Assembly (NCBI RefSeq): GCF_019703515.2
Contig: NC_059349.1
Location: forward strand, 29,199,744 to 29,263,743
Direction of reading: 5' to 3'
Length of the DNA stretch: 64,000 nt
DNA from: Myxocyprinus asiaticus
Taxonomy: Eukaryota; Chordata; Actinopteri; Cypriniformes; Catostomidae
This document shows, piece by piece, positions 12,001 through 35,144 of this stretch; within the stretch, counting starts at the first letter, position 1; each line of letters starts with the position of its first letter. Made by a program: the position numbers and the translations under genes. Below the pieces are notes generated by a model, which searched no databases, was not told the DNA's origin, and worked only from the letters and a program-made list of their open reading frames with translations.

Positions 12001-12089
12001 GTTTTAATGGCTAACACCATTGCTCCCCACAACTCCTTAAAATTGTTGCCTTGCACATCTATTACTGGGACTATCATTGAGGACGTCAT
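5382..12089 (-). CDS. toe1: TOE1 (target of EGR1), complete gene, 7 coding exons
   Basis: This is a CAF1/DEDD-family 3'-5' exoribonuclease of Cajal bodies that trims poly(A) and short 3' tails of snRNAs and other small RNAs. Seven coding exons join in frame (12089-11976, 11851-11811, 11724-11628, 11538-11380, 8884-8625, 8502-8340, 6038-5382) to give 496 residues; human TOE1 has 510. All introns have GT-AG ends. Catalytic residues are present: D37/E39 in ALDTELSGLG, the Asp of HNGLID, and the Asp of IYDTKY. A CCCH finger spans about residues 274-293 (C-x8-C-x5-C-x3-H), followed by a basic nuclear signal ([12 protein letters not shown]) and the conserved C-terminal [12 protein letters not shown] block. 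ATG 12089 is chosen because in-frame stops lie directly upstream and the next residues match the family start. A 'ttattag' just 5' suggests an upstream non-coding exon. Confidence 0.96.
6316..8038. mobile_element. Tol2-like hAT non-autonomous element in TOE1 intron 6
   Basis: The right end reads 'cgcacctctg' (terminal CAGAGGTG on the other strand), preceded by 'ttactcaagttaatgtaac' and repeated 'acttgag' words. The left end has the inverted counterpart, 'gtatagagtagccaaaaact' then 'gtactcaagt'. Terminal CAGAGGTG with internal ACTTGAGTA words is the signature of Tol2-group hAT elements. No transposase frame is seen. A piece of repeat family B sits inside at about 6556-6705, and the left terminal bases are eroded. 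Confidence 0.7.
8340..8502 (-). CDS. toe1: TOE1 coding exon 6
   Basis: Encodes the linker after the nuclease domain, with [19 protein letters not shown], and ends with CIQFS, which starts the CCCH finger. Donor 'gtgagt', phase 0. Confidence 0.92.
8625..8884 (-). CDS. toe1: TOE1 coding exon 5
   Basis: Encodes [19 protein letters not shown] onward to YLEYAYKK, carrying the third and fourth acidic catalytic positions of the DEDD nuclease. It ends with two bases of a Cys codon completed by exon 6. Confidence 0.94.
9655..10010. repeat. fold-back element, family C (TOE1 intron 4)
   Basis: The left arm beginning 'taagcgagtattattcgg' and passing 'tctacatggagagggtcc' in complement returns as the right arm ending 'ccgaatactacttgctta'. 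The two arms are about 140 bases each, with an AT-rich loop. A fragment of the same family lies at about 54450-54505 ('ggctggtcatgtgatccc'). Confidence 0.8.
10010..10696. repeat. long palindromic MITE, family B (TOE1 intron 4)
   Basis: Starts 'aaagggatagttcaccc' and ends with the inverted 'aggtgaactctctcttta'. The arms share 'ctcagctctgtaggtcc' versus 'ctacagagctgagat' and 'aacagatcaatatttaagtc' versus its complement around a centre near 10350. Similar long copies are at about 35.15 and 46.70 kb. Confidence 0.85.
10782..11180. repeat. palindromic element, family D (TOE1 intron 4)
   Basis: The left arm has 'aaacccgagagggaattcgc' then 'aaataaggtctgtggtaaac' and 'ttctacaacataaatta'. The right arm carries their complements in reverse order, ending 'cttccgggtttg'. 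This is a third inverted repeat directly after families C and B in the same intron. Confidence 0.75.
11380..11538 (-). CDS. toe1: TOE1 coding exon 4
   Basis: Encodes 53 residues with [13 protein letters not shown] and [16 protein letters not shown], both conserved in TOE1. Acceptor 'tttctag', donor 'gtgagt', phase 0 at both ends. Confidence 0.93.
11628..11724 (-). CDS. toe1: TOE1 coding exon 3
   Basis: Encodes [17 protein letters not shown] through [12 protein letters not shown], matching the family's [18 protein letters not shown] block. The split codon with exon 2 gives Glu. Confidence 0.93.
11811..11851 (-). CDS. toe1: TOE1 coding exon 2 (41 bases)
   Basis: A micro-exon encoding [13 protein letters not shown] plus two bases of the next codon. 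It supplies the catalytic Glu. Acceptor 'tttcag', donor 'gtgagt'. It is too short to appear as an independent open frame. Confidence 0.93.
11976..12089 (-). CDS. toe1: TOE1 coding exon 1
   Basis: Encodes residues 1-38, [17 protein letters not shown] onward to SSFIALDT, holding the first catalytic Asp. The donor is 'acg|gtgag', phase 0. Confidence 0.93.
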
Positions 12090-13020
12090 TATTTAAATTC
12101 ACTAATAAAATAACCAATATCTGACATATGTTGAACACAGGAATCCTTAGAAATGACAGTGTTTACTGAACTATCAATAGACCAGCAAACACTCTCACTT
12201 TAATCAGCATTAATAACTAAACGCTCTGCATCAGTGTTTTTGTTTTTAAGTACAAAGGTGTTTGCTATTAATGCAAATAATGTACATGTGCAGGAGCGGT
12301 ACATTAGACGACTAATCGACAAGCTAACAAACCAAAACCGAATATATCTATTATGTACATAGTCAAATCAGAATAACTGTTTTCCTTTTAATTTCTCCCT
12401 GACTGTTCCTTTGTTTACTACTCTGTATGAACGTCAAAATCATAACCTTGTTGCGCACACTTTCATCAGTGTCACCGCCTGAGCACCATGTGAGTCTATT
12501 TTCTTTCCGGTTACAGTTTACGTCACTAGCAAAGGCAACATCCATTTTTGCCAATTTTTATTAACATGACAAGCAGACGAAAAACCACTGAATTATACAG
12601 TTATAAATAAATATGTCACAATATAAGCATGCTGTGCAGGCATAACTATTTACAGTCATGTATAGCCGCCAAATATGAGCGAATTTTACACAGGCATATC
12701 TGTAGTCAGCGCTCACACAGTACGTCATACATTCGCCCGTAGAAGTTACAGACGCCATTTTGGCTCAAACAAACTGTATTTCACTAACTAGAAAAAACAT
12801 ATTCGTCTGAATTAATTGCATTTTACACTCAACGCATAAAAGAGACAGCCCGTAAAGTGAGTGTTTACATGTACTCAAGATATTATTATCTATTTTTCTG
12901 AAGTGGAAAGTTAATTTCTTTTTTATAATACACCTGCTAAGCCTTATGCTAGCAGACAGCGACGTGTCATCGTTGTTTTGTCCCGATGATAAATTACACC
13001 TTTGGCGAGTGTTTTTAAAA
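12090..13020. promoter_or_regulatory. shared TOE1 / THAP-gene 5' region
   Basis: 931 bases separate the two divergent start codons. Visible candidate sites are a CRE-like TTACGTCA at 12518-12525, an ETS-like 'tttccgg' at about 12504-12510, another 'tacgtcat' at 12721-12728 and a YY1-like 'gccatttt' at about 12753. These are classes commonly found in TATA-less divergent promoters. No TATA box sits in an obvious place. The open frames here (for example 12363-12554 minus) show no family similarity and are probably untranslated or chance. Confidence 0.45.
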
Positions 13021-25923
<12,903 letters not shown>

Positions 25924-26286
25924 GACACTGTCAATGTAAGACTGCACTAATGCTTAAGTTGTCTCTTAAACAAGCCAAAGGACTCACAGAGGACATCTTT
26001 GTTTACTGGGTTAAGTTATTTTGGGTTGTCAATGCATTTTAAAACCGTTTGCATTAATACCACAACAGTCTGGTGTTGTTTCACTCTTTTCTGTGTTTTT
26101 CTTTTTTCCATGAAGAAATTAATATTTTGGCTTTGCTACATTTGTCTAAGTACTCCCTTGATTCATATATTGAAAAAATTTAGATAAATTGTTTGTGGTT
26201 TCGTTTTAGCGGTTAGCGGTCAAATATGCCCTGTACACCAACAGTTATCATTCCAGTTGTTGGAGGACTGACTTAAATGTATTGTT

Positions 26287-26586
26287 AAAGGGATAGTTCA
26301 CCCAAAAATGAAAATTCTGTCATCATTTAGTCACCCTCATGTTGTTCCAAACCCATATGACTTCCTATCTTCCATGGAACTCAAAAGATGTTAGGCAGAA
26401 TGTTAAGGACTGACAGCCTCAGTCACCACTCACTTTCACAGCAAGTTTTTTCCATACAATGAAAGTGCCTATTATCTCCATTTGTGTTCCACGGAAGAAA
26501 GTCAAACAGGTTTGAAACAACATGATGGTGAGTAAATGTAGAAAAATAGTAACAGAATTTGCGTTTTTGGTTGAACTATTCCTTTA
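26287..26586. repeat. short palindromic MITE, family B
   Basis: Runs from 'aaagggatagttcacccaaa' to 'ggttgaactattccttt'. Typical internal words are 'gtcatcatttagtcaccctc' and 'atggtgagtaaatg', which mirror each other. Confidence 0.85.
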
Positions 26587-27047
26587 AAAAAGCGCAGGCT
26601 TGTTTCTATGAGGGAGTTTGCAACTGAAACGGGGTATATGTTAGATTTGTCATAACGATCATTGTGAAGTCACTATTTTAAAGTGAAATCTGATTATTTC
26701 TTTTCCCATGTCACATGTAGTAAAATTGTTTAGCAGTCAAATGTATTCTGTCTCATATTATAGACCCAACACACAAATGACACATACGGCTGCCAAACCG
26801 AGGGTACTGTTCTGAATAATAAACTTCTGTTAGGAAACCATAATTTCTGGTTACATTTTTCCTTTGTATTCATGTAAAGATTTTTCTTTCATCAGGTGAT
26901 TATTACCATAGAAACTGCTCTTTGACATATTCCTTGACATTGGTAGAACAACAGTTTTTTAAAAAACTTTAAAGTGGTGCTTCCTCTACAGACAATTTTT
27001 ATCATCACCTTTAGTGTTCAACTAAAATGTCATTCACAGAACACATT

Positions 27048-27371
27048 AAAGGAATATTCCGAGTTCAATACAAGTTAAGCTCAATCGACAGCATTTGTGG
27101 CATAATATTGATTACAACAAAATTTTATTTTGACTTGTCCCTTCTTTAAAAAAAGCAAAAATCTGCATTACAGTCAGTCACTTACAATGGAAGTGAATGA
27201 GGGCCAATCCGTAAACGTTAAAATACTCACTGTTTAAAAAGTATAGCCACAAGACATAAACAATATGCGTGTTGACATGATTTTAGTGTGAAAAAAATTG
27301 CTTACTAACCCTTTTCAGTGTAAAGCTATAGCCAATTTTACAACTTTGTTGCCATGATGATGTAATGTAAA
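27048..27371. repeat. palindromic MITE, family A, one arm
   Basis: Begins 'aaaggaatattccgagttc' and continues through 'aatggaagtgaatg' and 'gattttagtgtga' to 'ttgccatgatgatgtaatgt'. Only the left arm is present; a Tc1 end abuts it. Confidence 0.8.
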
Positions 27372-27375
27372 TAAA

Positions 27376-27440
27376 AGTACCCATTTCTTTCCATAAGAGC
27401 AAAATCTGTACATTATTCCAAACTTTTGGCTGCCAGTGTA
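27376..27440. mobile_element. solo end of Tc1 family E
   Basis: 'cccatttctttccataagag' through 'ttggctgccagtgta' matches the right terminal repeat of the elements at 13.7 and 40.3 kb. No body is present. Confidence 0.75.
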
Positions 27441-27523
27441 TATACAACACTATGATTTTCAAAAGGTGTTAATTTATATCTCTTAAATGTTTAAAATGTT
27501 GATTAATTCAAACTCTGTTTTAG

Positions 27524-27748
27524 CTAAATGCCAACTCCACCATACCAGGAGGCTTTAACAGCAGCAAAAACAATGACAATGCGCACACAGGAGGGAACAG
27601 TCATTGTCATCATCATGATAATGAGCAACAACATCATCATCATCATCATGTTCCAAATGACAAAAGTCTTGCTGGTGATTCTGAAGTGCCTAAGGACCCA
27701 ACCAATCATACTCATCGAAAATGTAGTTATTACAATACAGGGACATAA
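27524..27748 (+). other. His-rich open stretch behind a strong splice acceptor
   Basis: After 'actctgttttag' at 27523, 74 codons stay open to TAA 27746-27748. The predicted peptide is polar and His-rich (GGNSHCHHH, EQQHHHHHHV, ending KCSYYNTGT). The His run coincides with a short CAT repeat, so composition could explain the openness. It could be a terminal exon of the THAP gene's alternative transcript, of an unseen gene, or chance. I do not recognise any family. Confidence 0.25.
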
Positions 27749-28464
27749 GGCCTACAGTATTCACTCACACATGGTCAGTCCATAAGTAACAGATAAGGAA
27801 AGGTTCATAACACACTACAACACAGGATAAGAGACACTACCCACACAAACATCCACCGAATGAGGTCTGTGTACTGATATGTTCCGTATATTTACAGTAT
27901 CGCTCTGTGACTGTGCAGATAGGATGGTCTTATGGGTCTTTTTTGGATGATAATCGTTATAATTTGATTTTCTTTTTTTATGTTTGTGGAAAACTTTACA
28001 AAGCTTCTCTTGTGTCTGACTTTTTATATTGACCTTAAAGTGAGAATTCTGATGGTTCTTTTTGTTTGAAATATCAAGTGTTTTTCTTCAATGTTCTTAA
28101 TGAAATGTGAACCGTAAACCTGAATCAGGGGTCTACATACAGATACTGAGCAGAGGAGATATTTACACTGTACATCTGTTTTCCCTATTTTTATAGGTAA
28201 TATTTAAAAGTACTAAACCAAAGAGTTTTTGTTTGTATTGTCATTTCAAAGTTAAACCATCTGCCATTTTTATGATAATAAAGGGAATGTGAAATTTGTT
28301 TGCAATGTGAGTGGTCTAAAATATGCAAAAGGCTATGTAAAGAGTAAATACACATTAGCACCTGGCATGTTCATTTTCTTTATAACAAAAATAATAATAA
28401 TAATAGGATAAATAAATAAGATTATTATTATCACTATTGAATATACAGTATGTAGGCCTAGTTT

Positions 28465-28745
28465 AAAGGAATATTCTGGGTTCAGTACAAGTCGACATCA
28501 TTTGTGGCATAATGTTGATTAACACAAAAATATATTTGGACTTTACCCTCTTTAAAAAAAAGAAAGAAAAAAAAGAAGAATAAATCTGGGTTCCAGTGAG
28601 GCACTTACAATAGAAGTAAATGGGACCAATCCGTAAACATTAAAATGTTCACTGTTTCAATGTATAGCCACAAGACATAAACAATAGGTGTGTTAACATG
28701 ATTTTAGTGTGATAAAATTGCTTAATAACATTTTCTGTGTATCGA
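28465..28745. repeat. palindromic MITE, family A, one arm
   Basis: Begins 'aaaggaatattctgggttc' and keeps 'catttgtggcataatgttga' and 'gattttagtgtgataaaatt'. It ends without the inverted arm. From here to the LINE at 29.77 kb I see only AT-rich DNA and a (GT)n(TA)n run at about 29020-29050. Confidence 0.8.
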
Positions 28746-29017
28746 ATGAATGTAACACATCATAAGAAAGTGTCACCACTGTTCAAATGCACTTTGTATA
28801 CATTTTGTATAAATATTGTATGTATAAATGTTTTCTATCTGAAAGGACTAAATATTAAATGAAACAAATCACAATAAAATGCAAAGTAATCTCTTCAGTA
28901 ATCAAAATACTTTTTGAATGTAACTGTATTCTGATTACCAATGATTTAAACTGTAACTGTATGGAATACAGTAAATACGTGTTCCCATTACATGTATTCA
29001 GTTACTCACCAACCCTA

Positions 29018-29051
<34 letters not shown>

Positions 29052-29769
29052 ATTTAAACCTATCAACAGTTAATTGTGACTGAACAAAAACACAATCACA
29101 AAATTGCTGATATGGCATAGACACACCGCTGAAAACAGTTGCGATGAATAAAATGGTTATCCTAGGTATTTTGGTAATCCGTCTTGGAGAAGGATGTTAT
29201 GTGTAAACTAGGCCTCTTAACTCATCAGTGGCCCAGTGACTTGTGTTGAACGAGTGCTCTGCGTCGTTATTCCGTTGACAACATTGTGAACATCTTTTGT
29301 GGAACTTAAAAAGCAATCCTTACTTACATTTTGAAGCAGTTAAGACCTTCAAACATTTCTCGCGCAGCTGCATGAGCCATCCAATAGATGGCACCATTTG
29401 AGCATTCCTGAATGAACAGAGCAAGCGCAATGGTAAGTCATCTCCATCCTAAATATTTTTTACATTGCCTAAAAGACACTTTTAATCATGAATGACTTTC
29501 GTTTTTTTTGTTTGCTAATTTTTTAATGTGTCCATAAATTATTGGTTATGTTAGTTGTGCTGTTTCATCCATTGTTAATCACTCTGTACTCAGGTGTCCC
29601 TATCGCCGACAACATGGCAAAGGCTCCAAATATTTCATCAATGGGTCTTAGAAAACGGAGGTATTTTTTGTCTGTTTTCTTACTTTAGATTTGCTCTTTC
29701 TTATTTTCATACGCCTTAATAAACTACAGTAACCTATATAAAAAGCAAAGTGTTCAAAAGTTTCGTTTT

Positions 29770-30727
29770 CAGACATCTCGGCCTGGATGAAGGAACACTG
29801 CACCTGCAACTTAACCCAGCCAAGACTGAGCTCCTTTTCTTTTCAGCCAACCCTGCTGTTGAACACAACATCACCGTGCTGCTGGGTTCAAGTCCAGTAA
29901 CGCCTTCCAAAATGGTCAGAAATCTAGGGGTAACCACCGATAACCAAATAAATTTCAACGACCACATCTCAAAGACAGCGCAATCATGTAGATTAACATT
30001 CTACAATATCAGGAAGATAAGACCCTTCATCCCTGAACATGCCACACAACTTCTTGTTCGGTCACTTGTCATAACTAGACTGGACTACTGTAACACTCTC
30101 ATTGCAGGCCTCCCTGCATGTGCAGTTAGACCCCTGCAAATGATCCAGAATGCAGCAGCACGTCTGGTCTTTAATGAACCAAAGAAAGCGCATGTTACAC
30201 CACTCCTTGTCTCTCTCCACTGGCTGCCGGTTGATGCACGTATCAAATTCAAGGCTCTGATGCTGGCATACAGAACAGTCACTGGGTCTGCTCCAGCATA
30301 CCTAAAATCATTTATGCAGAGCTACACGCCCACTAGAAGCCTGCGGTCGGCTAAGGAACGTCGCCTTGTTGTTCCAACACAAAGAGGCACCAAAACACTT
30401 TCCCGGACTTTTGGCTTCATCGTACCACGTTGGCGGAATGACCTTTCCAACACCATCTGTGAAGCTGACTCAAATTTTGTCTTCAAAAAACGGCTAAAAA
30501 CATATCTTTTCCATGAGCACTTAACCAGTCATTTAAAAAAAAATTCAAGACACTTTAATCTGTCTTGAATACTACTAATCTGATGTTAGTGAAACTTTGT
30601 AATGCAGCACTTTTCGTACCACTGTCTCCTTAAGATGTCTCCTTCACTTATAATGAATTCCTCTTTTGTAAGTTGCTTTGGATAAAAGCGTCTGCCAAAT
30701 GAATAAATGTAAATGTAAATGTAAATG
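29770..30727 (+). mobile_element. 5'-truncated L2-type LINE
   Basis: A non-LTR retrotransposon fragment holding only the C-terminal part of the reverse transcriptase and the 3' tail. From about 29800 to TGA/stop near 30566 the frame is open and shows SLVITRLDYCNTLIAGLP, QNAAARLVF, LHWLPVDARIKFKAL and APAYL, the hallmark end of L2/CR1-clade ORF2. The 3' end is 'gataaaagcgtctgccaaat' followed by 'aaatgt' tandem units, as in L2. Before 29800 the register is off by two bases (an insertion after 'gaacac'), so the fragment is dead. Confidence 0.9.
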
Positions 30728-30832
30728 ACTTATGTCCTCACGGAGCTAATATGAAAATGTTTGTTCAAACTACTTTAACAGCTACATAACGTACTTTAAT
30801 GGGCTAATGAAGCACTTCTTACATTCATTCAG

Positions 30833-32969
30833 GCAAGAGGACAGATGGATGGTTATTGGTTTATTCTCCGGTGCCTCTCAGTTGCATATTCCTGTGTTAC
30901 CTTCTCATCGTCTGGCTTGGCCCAAAACTGATGCGACACAGACAGCTAGTCAATATCAAGGCGATCCTTATTATTTACAATTTCTCCATGGTGTGTGTCT
31001 CTGCCTTTATGTTCTTTGAGTTATGGAGCAAGTTATTTTTTTAATTTTTAATTTTTTTTTAATTTTTTATTTCATATTCTTTTATGAGACCTGAAATTTG
31101 AACTTTACTGAAAATGTATCTATTTTAGTGTCGTTTGATGTTGTTTTAACTCTTAGTTCACAGCATCATCTTGGTTGGCAAATTACACTTTGTTGTGTCA
31201 GCCTGTTGACTATGAAAGTCCCCTGGCAATGCAGGTAACCTAAATTGTTTATATTAATAATTTGTAAGTTAATATTTGTGTAATAGTAAATTATTACGGT
31301 AACACTTTACAATAAGGTTTCATTCGTTAACATTAGTTAATGCGTTATGTATCATGAACTAACAATGAATGATAATAAAATTACAATTGTTCATTATTAG
31401 TTCATGATGCATTAACTAATTGTAAATAATTTAACTACAGATATTAAAAATGTATTACTATATGTTGAAATTAACATTATCCAAGATTGATAAATGCTGT
31501 AAAAGTATTGTTCATTGTTAGTTCATGTTAACTAATGTTGCTAACTAATATTAACAAATGTAAACTAATTGTAAAGTTTTACCATTATTTATAGGATGTC
31601 ACATTATGTAATTGTATACAACTCAAGAACTGCATTGCTTCTGTTTGTCTGTGTAATGTTGATGTCGTGCAGATGGCCAGAGTATGTTGGTGGTTTTACT
31701 TCTCTAAAGTTATTGAACTTAGTGATACAGTAAGTAAATTATCTTCTTCTAGTATTCTGGTTCCAAATCACACTTTTTATGAATGTCTTATGATGCTTTG
31801 AGAGCATTAATGAGTAAATGTCATTATCATCAGATGTTTTTCATTCTGAGGAAGAAGAACAATCAGCTGACCTTTTTGCATGTCTACCATCATGGCACAT
31901 TGATTTTCAACTGATGGGCAGGAGTCACGTATGTTGCAGGAGGGCAGTGTAAGTGTTCTTATATTGGAATTAAAGCAGATTATTGTAATTGCCAGATATA
32001 TTTACATTCACCATGCACAGCCTTGAGTAGCAACAGTCCACATAGAACAGCATAACAATGCGCAATACTGTCAGTATAGAAAAAAGATGTTCAATAGAGA
32101 TGCAGTTGACTTTTTAATGAATTAAGTATTAGATTTAACATGTTTTGATGTATTACAATTAGAGTTATTTGGGTGAACCAGAAACAGGTCATACTGAGAA
32201 AGGCGTTTGTATCACAATAATAAAAAAAAGAAAATAATTAAGAAATTATTCAATGCAATATGGCATTGAATCCACATTTTAGATTTGCTTTGGTTGCAGT
32301 TGCTTTCTGACACCACTAGGGGATATTTTGTTTCAAAAATAAACAATTCTGAATTCAGAAGAAAGGTATTGGTGTTAGACAACTAATAAAAAATCTTGTG
32401 AATGGTTTCTTTTTCTTTTTTTATCTGTTTAAGAGTTTCATACATTTTAAAGTGTCAAGGCTTAATTCAATGTGAGCATTTCCCCAGACCAATGAGAATG
32501 AATTATAGTTTCACGACAATGTTCTCTCTCCCTCAGCTTTCCTCATTGGCCTCATAAACTCTTTTGCTCACGTGGTGATGTATATGTACCATTATCTGGC
32601 TGCATTAGGCTCCGAAATGCAGAAATACTTGTGGTGGAAACACTACCTCACTTTTCTCCAGCTAGTGAGTCTGATGTGTTGAGTAAATCTTACTTATAGA
32701 CTATTTACATTATTATATATTCCACTATATCATGAAATAGCCATAACTTTCTTCACAGCCTTGCTTCCAATGAAATAACTTGCTGCATTTGTGTCACTGT
32801 CTTTCCTTGTCCCCTCATGCAGCTCCAGTTCTTTATTGTAACCATTCACACTGCGGTCAACCTCTTTGCTGACTGTGACTTCCCCAACTCCATGAATACC
32901 GTGGTTCATGTGGTTGTTACCTTTGATTGTCTGAATAAAAATTATATTCAACGACCCCCCTCACACTGA
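30833..32969 (+). pseudogene. elovl8: ELOVL8-like very-long-chain fatty-acid elongase, probable pseudogene
   Basis: Six consecutive exons of an ELOVL condensing enzyme (ER membrane, malonyl-CoA-dependent chain elongation) are present: 30833-31020, 31157-31234, 31673-31729, 31834-31948, 32537-32664, 32823-32969. Marks include GPKLMRHRQ, NYTLLCQPVDY, MARVCWWFYFSKVIELSDT, FFILRKKN, the HVYHH active-site box, and MQKYLWWKHYLTFLQL. Four damages are seen: TGA at 31912-31914 replaces the first Trp of the family's N-W-W; exon '2' lacks an in-phase GT donor after GAG 31020; the tail after NSMNTVV at 32906 shifts out of the family pattern; and no first exon was found. The other splice sites are intact. 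Assignment to ELOVL8 rests on the MARVCWW and HGT features and on chromosomal context, so it is less certain than the family call. Confidence 0.82.
31298..31583. repeat. palindromic MITE, family M, complete
   Basis: Ends 'ggtaacactttacaataagg' and 'attgtaaagttttacc' are inverted repeats. The interior repeats 'gttaacattagttaatg' and 'ttcatgttaactaatgtt' in mirror order. It lies in an intron of the elongase pseudogene. Confidence 0.85.
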
Positions 32970-33331
32970 ATGTGGCGGTTGAGACTCTTGTCTTGAAGAC
33001 TCCCTTTAATTCTCTATCTCACAACCATTTGTCTATGTTTGCTCCCCTCCTCCAGACAGAGGGGTTGTCCACAAAATCTCTATACTCCCATTCTTTCCCA
33101 TCCCCCTCTGGTCATTAGGGATTGAGACCCTACAACGCTCTAGTGATCCGGCCAAATTGAAATAAACCCGAGTTCACCTTCTGCCCCTCACTCACTTATT
33201 TATCTAATCTTCCACTGTGACACTTCATTTGTTTTACCACTCATTGGATCAGGTCGACCAATCATGGCGCAGCTGGAGGGAGTGTCTTATTTAAGGCTCT
33301 GCCTCTGCCACAGCTATCCTTTACTACCTGA
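32970..33331. other. unassigned sequence after the elongase remnant
   Basis: Includes 'aataaacccgagttcacc' at about 33162 and 'gtcttatttaaggctc' at about 33283, reminiscent of LTR or promoter sequence, but no element ends, repeat or coding exon could be established. Confidence 0.3.
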
Positions 33332-34567
33332 TTAATGTTCTGAGTTCAAGGCAAGTAGGTTAAGGTAAATCGACAGCATTTGTGGCATAATGTTGATTAC
33401 CACAAAAAATTACTTTGACTCATCCCTCGTTTATTTAAAAAAAAAAAAAAAAAAATCATGGTTACAGTAAGGCATGGAAGTGAAAAGGCCAGTCCATAAA
33501 TGTTAAAATACTGTTTCTAAAGTATAGCCACAAGACGTAAACATAATACATGGTAACATGATTTTTGTGTGATAAATCTGTAATTAACCTTATCTGTGTA
33601 AAGTTATATCCAATATTTTTACTTCATTGTCATGATGACGTAATGCCTGTAATCTGGTAAATGCTTCAATGCTGGTACATCCCTGATTTTATCACTTTAA
33701 CATCACGTTAACAAGTATAATGATTGTCTTGTGGCTATACTTTTAAAACAGTGTATTTTAACACTTAAGGACTGGCCCCATTCACTTCCATTATCAGTGC
33801 CTTGCTTTAACTGCAATTTTGCTTATATATATATATATATATATTTAAGGGACAAGTTTAAATAATTTTATGTGGTAATCAACAATGTCAAGTTTTCGTC
33901 AGAAGAACCCAAGTGCAGGCAGTCAGAGCTCTTTCACAAGTCTTTATTTAGACAAAAAAAAAAAAAAAAAAAAGGTAGCAAACAGAAAACTCCCATGAGA
34001 GGGAAAACAGAAAACAAAACAAACAAATTAATTAATTATTAACAAGAGAACAAAACAAAAGCACTGGACCTGAATCTAATAATGGAAAACTGAATTAGAA
34101 ACCAGTGCTAACAAACAGACCAACTGGGAGCCAGACAGAGAGAAAAATTTCACACAATACAGAGCACACAAGGGAAATATAAAGGTAGAGAAATCAGGAG
34201 GGTAACGAGGGAACACAGGTGGGGACCATAAACTAATAATCAAACAGGTAACAAGGCAAATGAGAGGGCGGGGTTATCACTAAAGACAAGACAGACACGA
34301 ATGCATAAGGAAATGAGAAAACACAAAACCAAGTGCATTCACATAACACGAAACAAAACACAAGTGCCTGGACTCAGGCACAGAGTAAACAAACCAAACC
34401 AACCGAAGTGGCTGAATCCAGACACAAGACAGAGACAAACATGACATGAGAGTCAGGGCTCTGCCAACAAAGTCAGGAAGACAAAACTAAGGGAAGAACC
34501 CTGACAAATAATGCCATAAATGCTGTCGTTTGAGCTTAACTTATATTGAATCCGGAACATTCATTTA
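33332..34567. repeat. palindromic MITE, family A, interrupted by an LTR-like insert
   Basis: Left arm starts 'aatgttctgagttcaagg'; the right arm ends 'ttatattgaatccggaacat'. The phrase 'tgtggtaatcaacaa' before 33886 continues as 'aataatgccataaatgctg' after 34506, showing that 33886-34506 was inserted later. A (TA)n run at about 33826-33845 and an A run near 33433 lie in the first part. Confidence 0.8.
33886..34506 (-). mobile_element. solo-LTR-like insert (621 bases, minus orientation)
   Basis: Terminal TGTCA...TGACA, flanked by a near-perfect 5-base duplication (aacaa/aataa). On the minus strand it has a TATA-like 'tttatattt' near 34175 and AATAAA at 33948-33943, about 60 bases before the end, the order expected for U3-R-U5. 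No coding part is attached. I cannot name the retroelement family. Confidence 0.6.
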
Positions 34568-35144
34568 AGTCTATGTCTTTTTAAATATTCTGTACATTAG
34601 CTTTGGCAAACACAAACATTTACATTTTATTTTTTTTTGGGGGGGGGGGAAGTGTAGCATAACTTATTAAAGCTTAAAGCATACTATAGCTTTATAAAAC
34701 TGTTCAGCGTTAAAACCTAGCTGATTGTATTGTACAATTGTAACAATTTTATTTCTTATCGTACTGAAAAATTGGTAGTGTAGAAAGGAGGTTGCTCTTA
34801 GAAAATTGGTCCGGTCAGTTCTGTGCTGAAATGAATAGCAAGTGTTCTCCAAAAATACTGGGCAAGCATCCTGTCACCTGAATGACATGTGTCAAAACAG
34901 TGAAAATGTCCTTTCATTGCAGGCGAAGGTAATGGCATGGAATTGCAGACTATTTTGCTCTAGAGTATCCTAGACTCCCTGCATAAAATTAGATGCTGTT
35001 ATGGGCACTTAATATTGCAGTGCTATTCCAAATTACCTTTTAAATGTAATTCAGTTTTAACATTTGTACTATTGATGGCCTCTCAAATACCATTTCTCCT
35101 TTGAGCAATGTATTTAACATAAATGCCAAGAACAGGCATAGTTT
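34568..35144. other. AT-rich spacer, nothing recognised
   Basis: A T/G homopolymer run lies at 34630-34650. The rest looks single-copy, without open frames of note. Confidence 0.5.

Larger units (their letters stand above)
25924..28290 (+). other. THAP gene 3' flank / 3' UTR with repeats
   Basis: AATAAA signals are at 26818-26823 and 28277-28282. A family B repeat (26287-26586), a family A MITE and a Tc1 fragment lie inside. The non-repeat remainder is AT-rich, as expected for a 3' UTR. How far the THAP transcript extends cannot be decided. Confidence 0.4.

Noticed and set aside
31912..31914. TGA in the elongase exon as a selenocysteine codon
   Set aside because: The family has Trp here, no SECIS-like context was noticed, and the gene has further lesions, so a nonsense change is simpler.
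32969..33226. Possible short LTR (TGTGGCGG...TGTGACA with AATAAA)
   Set aside because: No target duplication and no internal promoter order; ends chosen only because they start TG and end CA.
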